DNA from: Chitinophagaceae bacterium
Lineage (GTDB): Bacteria > Bacteroidota > Bacteroidia > Chitinophagales > Chitinophagaceae
Direction: 5' to 3'
Assembly: GCA_947371755.1 (NCBI GenBank)
Contig: CANBQT010000006.1
Location: 1 to 64,000, forward strand
DNA: 64,000 bases
The notes below the pieces were generated by a model. It was not told the origin of the DNA, did no database searches, and saw only the letters and a list, made by a program, of their open reading frames with translations. The stretch's first letter is position 1. Each line of letters opens with the position of its first letter. This document shows, piece after piece, positions 61,474 through 64,000 of the stretch. The position numbers were made by a program, and so were the translations under genes.

Positions 61474-62766
61474 TTATTTCTGAAATTTCAACAACAAGTT
61501 TGGTTGTATTCCGTGTTGGTAATTGGATGAATTAAAGATCGCCATACCAAATGGTTGATCAACTAAACTGCTGAAATCGATATCTTGTTTCAACACATCT
61601 GGAGTTTTTAATAAACGCTTGTATTCCAAGATCCAACCAGATCCAGTGTAGGTAGCTTGTGCAGTAATATCAGCACGACCCATAGTTAAAGGAGCAGAAA
61701 TAAATGAAGGGATACATTTTGATCCAACTGCAATTCCAGTTGTTGCATCATCTAAATATTCTGCTTTACCATTTGGATCCAGAGTTCCACCTACATAAGT
61801 CAGTACACCTGTACTGCTAACACCAGTCACTTTTAATGCTTTACCACCAGCCAAAGTATCTGTAGCTAAATAATATTTAGCACCCACTGCATCTGGTACA
61901 ATCCATTTTGGAACTGTTACTGATGCACCTGTACCATCTAATTTCAAACTTTGTGAATTATTGAAAGCACCATTGCTTGCATTGGTATTGTTATTAATAT
62001 AAGAAGTTGTAAAAGGAGATGGAGGGGTAAGGTCATCAGCATGACGTCCGTTTCCTGAACCACCAACAGTATCTGTTACTGAAGGACCACCAGCCCAGTC
62101 TTGGTATTGGTCATCCATTTGTCCTGTTACTAAATCTTTATTTAAATGACACCACCACATATCAATTTTTTCATTAGCTCCATTGGTATAGTGGTTTGCA
62201 CTTTTATTTGGAACCATTACACCAGCAAAATTTCTATAAGGTGTGAATAAGTGACAGCTGGCATAACATGTTTGAGTAACAAACTTAGGAGTAGAAGCAT
62301 CAATATTCCATAACATCGCTAACTGATCTTGACCCATTCCTTCTTTAATTAATACTCCATTAGCATCATAAGTTCTGCCATTCCCTCTTTGTGCCCAACG
62401 TTTAGTTGAAGCATTAAAATACCAAGGTTGTACCTGATAGTTACTTGGATCATTCCATTCTGCTAAGAAATAAATACTCGTTCCATCATACATAGAACGA
62501 ATAGTAGCAGGATATTGAGTTCCCTGATATCCGGCAAATAAACCATTACCTGGATCAGGAACTGTTGGAGTTACTTGTAATTTGGTTGCATTATCCCAGA
62601 TTGCATCTACGGTACCATCAATTGTGGGTGCTACTGAAGTCTTATAAGAAAGCAACTCATTTGTACTTGAAGAAGTTGCTGGAGCAACGATCTGTGCAGT
62701 TTTTGTGCAATACACAAAAAATACAGTCACTGCAATGAAAAAAGAGAGAACAAAAGTGGTTTTCAT
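61474..62766 (-). CDS. Ethylbenzene-dehydrogenase-type haem-binding lipoprotein with CX3CH motif
   Basis: From ATG 62766 this is a 430-residue protein with a lipoprotein-like signal (VFFVYC, Cys20). Residues ~45-430 resemble the EB_dh haem-binding fold (APTIDGTVDAIWDNA near 46-60, IYFLAEWNDPS near 98-108), known in the gamma subunit of ethylbenzene dehydrogenase and related cytochromes. An insert TCYASCHLF (Cys167, Cys171, His172) adds a CX3CH site for covalent haem. A start at 62799 would add 11 residues before the signal. It follows the gap with palindromes and is probably the first gene of the operon. Confidence 0.82.
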   Translation of the reverse strand: MKTTFVLSFFIAVTVFFVYCTKTAQIVAPATSSSTNELLSYKTSVAPTIDGTVDAIWDNATKLQVTPTVPDPGNGLFAGYQGTQYPATIRSMYDGTSIYFLAEWNDPSNYQVQPWYFNASTKRWAQRGNGRTYDANGVLIKEGMGQDQLAMLWNIDASTPKFVTQTCYASCHLFTPYRNFAGVMVPNKSANHYTNGANEKIDMWWCHLNKDLVTGQMDDQYQDWAGGPSVTDTVGGSGNGRHADDLTPPSPFTTSYINNNTNASNGAFNNSQSLKLDGTGASVTVPKWIVPDAVGAKYYLATDTLAGGKALKVTGVSSTGVLTYVGGTLDPNGKAEYLDDATTGIAVGSKCIPSFISAPLTMGRADITAQATYTGSGWILEYKRLLKTPDVLKQDIDFSSLVDQPFGMAIFNSSNYQHGIQPNLLLKFQK

Positions 62767-63037
62767 ATATGTCTGTTTAGTGTTAAAATTTAAAGACATT
62801 CAAATGTTCAAACTTTAAACAACGAACTCAAATGACTGTTATCAGACAGTTTTATGACATAAGTCATATTTATGAACCAATTTTTATACAGTTAAAAGCA
62901 AAAAAAGAGCTGAAACAAGCTGAAAGGCCTGTAAACATTGAATAAATGTTTGAACATTTAAATTTAAGACTAATTCGTCCTTTGTTAACAATAAATCGGC
63001 AAAATGAAGAATTTTTGCAAGTTTGACATTTTTAAAT
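62767..63037. promoter_or_regulatory. Regulatory region of the electron-transfer operon, with three palindromes
   Basis: This gene-free stretch lies between the terminator of the right-edge barrel gene and the haem-lipoprotein gene. It contains ACTGT-N6-ACAGT at 62835-62850, TATGAC-N4-GTCATA at 62853-62868 and TAAATGTT-TG-AACATTTA at 62943-62960. Spaced palindromes of this size fit dimeric regulators such as the Crp/Fnr family, but no known consensus is matched exactly. No definite -7 box was assigned. Confidence 0.5.
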
Positions 63038-63063
63038 ACAAAAAAGCCCCAGAGAACTGGGGC
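63038..63063 (-). terminator. Intrinsic terminator after the right-edge barrel gene
   Basis: GCCCCAG (63046-63052) and CTGGGGC (63057-63063) form a perfect 7-bp stem with an AGAA loop. On the minus strand it is followed by TTTTTTG. It lies 30 bases after the stop of the barrel gene, so that gene and the haem-lipoprotein operon are probably separate transcripts. Confidence 0.88.
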
Positions 63064-63092
63064 CTGTCCTTAAATATAAAACACAAATGAAA

Positions 63093-64000
63093 TTAGTGTG
63101 TCTGAACTACTTTTTTAATACCGTAGCTTCTGTTCAAATTGAAACCGATGGAGAAATTACCCGGTTTCATTTGATTCGAATTAGTACTTAACTGAGCAAT
63201 ATTAGATGCTGAAGAGGCACTAGAAATAAAGAATTGGAAAATGTGTCCGCCTGTATCCCAATCATATCCTAATGATAAAACATCTGGAACATAGTTTACT
63301 GCAGATGCAGATTCATCTAATAAATTCTCATAACCATTTAATTGACGTGTATATTCAAAAGTGATGGCAGTTTTATGAGATAATTTCATTCTGCCTCCAA
63401 TGCCCAAAGAGAAAATATTATTGGTATTGTTGATGCCATAAGGAACATAGTTATAATGGATATAAGATGGTATCAATTGCAATGAAAAGTTCTCACTGAA
63501 TTTTCTAGCTATCAAAATCTGATGTAAGAATGACAATCTATTCCAGGCAAGATCATCCGGACTAGGACCTTCAGAAGCATCCCAGTGCATTAAAGAAAAC
63601 CAGGAAATAGTAATTGGAATATTTTTCTTACCAGTTTGTTGTTTCAATAATTTGAATTTAGCCCAAGTTTCAAACTGCGCATTTCCTGTTGCAGCAAAAC
63701 CTGTATTCATCCAATCGGTAAAGGAATAGTCAAAAGACATATATGTGTTTGCAAAGCCAGAATTCAATCCGAATAACTGAGCCACATTTGACCAACCTTT
63801 GTTCTCTTTCCACAGGTATCCGAAACGGTGGCTGATCATGAATTGAAGATTGCCTTTACCAGTCATCTCAACACTTTGTAAATTGATAATGCGTGTTGAC
63901 TTAAAAGTGGCAGTTGCAATATTGTGCTTAACTTTTGAAGAGTCTTCTTTAACCAGATCTCCCAATAAGTCGTCTTGTGCACTTACTTTTAAAACAAAGC
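63093..64000 (-). CDS. DUF5777-type outer-membrane beta-barrel protein (second paralogue, 5' end beyond window)
   Basis: The frame is open to the right edge, and the last visible upstream codons read FVLKVSAQ, the end of a signal peptide, so the true start lies beyond 64000. A TTG at 63965 falls inside the mature protein and is not the start. The remaining ~300 residues are beta-barrel-like, with FMISHRFGYL, ILIARKFSENFSLQ and FSIGFNLNRSYG matching the DUF5777 paralogue at 60110-61033. A terminator follows it. It probably belongs to the same electron-transfer system. Confidence 0.78.
   Translation of the reverse strand, partial: FVLKVSAQDDLLGDLVKEDSSKVKHNIATATFKSTRIINLQSVEMTGKGNLQFMISHRFGYLWKENKGWSNVAQLFGLNSGFANTYMSFDYSFTDWMNTGFAATGNAQFETWAKFKLLKQQTGKKNIPITISWFSLMHWDASEGPSPDDLAWNRLSFLHQILIARKFSENFSLQLIPSYIHYNYVPYGINNTNNIFSLGIGGRMKLSHKTAITFEYTRQLNGYENLLDESASAVNYVPDVLSLGYDWDTGGHIFQFFISSASSASNIAQLSTNSNQMKPGNFSIGFNLNRSYGIKKVVQTH

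Noticed and set aside
63963..63965. TTG at 63965 as the start of the right-edge barrel gene
   Set aside because: The frame continues upstream and encodes the end of a signal peptide (FVLKVSAQ), so the gene is truncated by the window, not started there.

Overview
The window reads as a piece of a chromosome from a Bacteroidota bacterium, most likely of the Chitinophagaceae type. The evidence is AT-rich codon use, TAnnTTTG-type -7 boxes in front of many genes, almost no Shine-Dalgarno sequences, several TTG/GTG starts, lipoprotein and type IX secretion (T9SS) signals, and families typical of the phylum (IPExxxVDY, DUF5777, DUF6515-like, fused SpmA-SpmB, LUD-domain protein next to FtsH). No rRNA, tRNA, prophage, IS element or CRISPR array was seen.

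Layout. 1-3068 (minus) is a very long collagen-like secreted protein that runs off the left edge. 3402-11042 holds a hydroxyacyl-CoA dehydrogenase, a MerR/thioredoxin-lipoprotein pair, and a tight minus-strand operon rsfS-ftsH-LUD-GGCT-lpxH-mscS. 11103-24171 holds birA, selD, an M28 peptidase/IPExxxVDY pair, feoB, bcp, a half-length carB, a 1127-residue GH18-NodB-GT2 fusion and a lone C-terminal transketolase half; most of these are closed by clear hairpin terminators. 24317-31451 holds a secreted protein, spmAB, pdxH and an RND efflux adaptor/pump pair. 31600-35508 is a four-gene operon (two SDRs, an ACAD10/11-like acyl-CoA dehydrogenase, an APH-type kinase) that looks like a 4-hydroxy-acid degradation module.

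35505-49733 (mixed strands) holds a 2OG-Fe oxygenase/chromate transporter/ParA/esterase block, recQ, kpsF, manC, a FabH-like ketosynthase and purF. 49788-53253 is a MarR-pirin-pirin-YceI-FMN reductase cluster, probably a redox or electrophile response unit, with a repeated candidate operator in front of marR and the first pirin. An M14 carboxypeptidase follows.

56159-64000 (minus) is an electron-transfer cluster: NrfD-type membrane protein, Tat-exported multi-cluster ferredoxin, three haem proteins with three different haem-binding spacings (CX2CH, CX3CH, CX4CH), two paralogous DUF5777 beta-barrels and two small membrane-anchored proteins. No catalytic molybdopterin subunit is in the window, and the cluster continues past the right edge. 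This is the best candidate for an undescribed system.

Two intergenic repeat families are present. One is a 65-base GC-rich element found as two identical, oppositely oriented copies 26 kb apart. The other is a cluster of short palindromes with a CT-N2-AG core beside recQ. The repeats downstream of three genes are preceded by a similar A-rich AAGTRAAA tract starting just after the stop codon.
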